Assembly (NCBI GenBank): GCA_015487435.1 | Contig: WFPU01000222.1 | Span: 1-6,358 of the forward strand | Source of the DNA: Sulfurimonas sp. | GTDB lineage: Bacteria > Campylobacterota > Campylobacteria > Campylobacterales > Sulfurimonadaceae | Length of the DNA stretch: 6,358 nt | Reading direction: 5' to 3' | Shown: positions 6,202 through 6,358 of the stretch, in pieces | Numbering within the stretch: the first letter of the stretch is position 1 | How the letters are laid out: every line of letters starts with the position of its first letter | Position numbers and translations under genes: made by a program | Notes under the pieces: generated by a model | The model's input: only the letters and a program-made list of their open reading frames with translations | Databases searched by the model: none | Told to the model about the DNA's origin: nothing

Positions 6202-6358
6202 ATGAGTTTTCTAAAGAAAGATAAATCTTTTGAACTACTTAATTCTCTTGGTAAAAAGAGAAAACCTTTTCTTTTTATAAGTGATTTTGAAGCAAAAAAA
6301 ATAGAAGTTATTCCACTTGATGAACTTGAAGATTTTGATGTAGATTATAGTATTAATG
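6202..6358 (+). CDS. pabB: Probable aminodeoxychorismate synthase component I, N-terminus (cut by the right edge)
   Basis: An open frame starts 3 bp after the pyrB stop and runs off the window after 52 codons. Only the beginning is visible: a short Lys-rich lead, then KPFLFISDFEAKKIEVIPL (21-39), which fits the first beta strands of the chorismate-binding PabB proteins I recall from Campylobacterota. Those proteins make 4-amino-4-deoxychorismate from chorismate and glutamine-derived ammonia for folate. None of the catalytic chorismate-binding residues is inside the window, so the name rests on a weak N-terminal resemblance and the usual neighbourhood next to pyrB. The tight spacing and lack of a clear ribosome site suggest translational coupling to pyrB. 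Another chorismate-binding or an unrelated protein is possible. Confidence 0.55.
   Translation, partial: MSFLKKDKSFELLNSLGKKRKPFLFISDFEAKKIEVIPLDELEDFDVDYSIN

Noticed and set aside
6294..6301. Eight-base A run near the start of the pabB-like gene, as a slippage site
   Set aside because: It encodes ordinary Lys codons in an AT-rich gene and the frame continues normally; no sign of a frameshifted alternative.

Overview
The window comes from an AT-rich bacterial chromosome, most likely a Campylobacterota (epsilonproteobacterium), perhaps Sulfurimonas-like. That placement is inferred from protein style, base composition and gene neighbourhood; the genus was not tested. Six protein genes are complete or nearly so, one is cut by the right edge, and the left edge lies inside a 5S rRNA gene, so an rRNA operon ends here.

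Layout. Positions 1-50 are the 3' half of 5S rRNA on the + strand. Positions 51-189 are a short non-coding gap with a strong small palindrome at 156-176. A leftward cluster (minus strand, transcribed from about 4640 down to 190) follows in the order Cys/Met-metabolism PLP enzyme, clpS, clpA, aat, with gaps of only 2, 3 and 7 bp, so it is probably one operon. A 48-bp divergent promoter region (4615-4662) separates it from a rightward cluster, bioD, pyrB and a partial pabB-like gene, with gaps of 21 and 3 bp.

How the genes work together. Aat, ClpS and ClpA make up most of the bacterial N-degron (N-end rule) pathway. Aat attaches Leu/Phe to N-terminal Lys/Arg, ClpS captures the resulting N-terminus, and ClpA unfolds the substrate into ClpP, which is not in the window. 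The PLP enzyme at the head of this operon has no obvious link to proteolysis. The rightward operon combines single steps of biotin (BioD), pyrimidine (PyrB) and probably folate/p-aminobenzoate (PabB) synthesis, a housekeeping mixture rather than a pathway operon.

This is mostly an ordinary core-genome region. I see no mobile element, CRISPR array, defence system or convincing new system. The points most worth a second look are the intergenic palindrome downstream of aat, an operator-like palindrome inside the start of the PLP-enzyme gene that overlaps a possible bioD promoter, and the departure of that PLP enzyme from its family signature.
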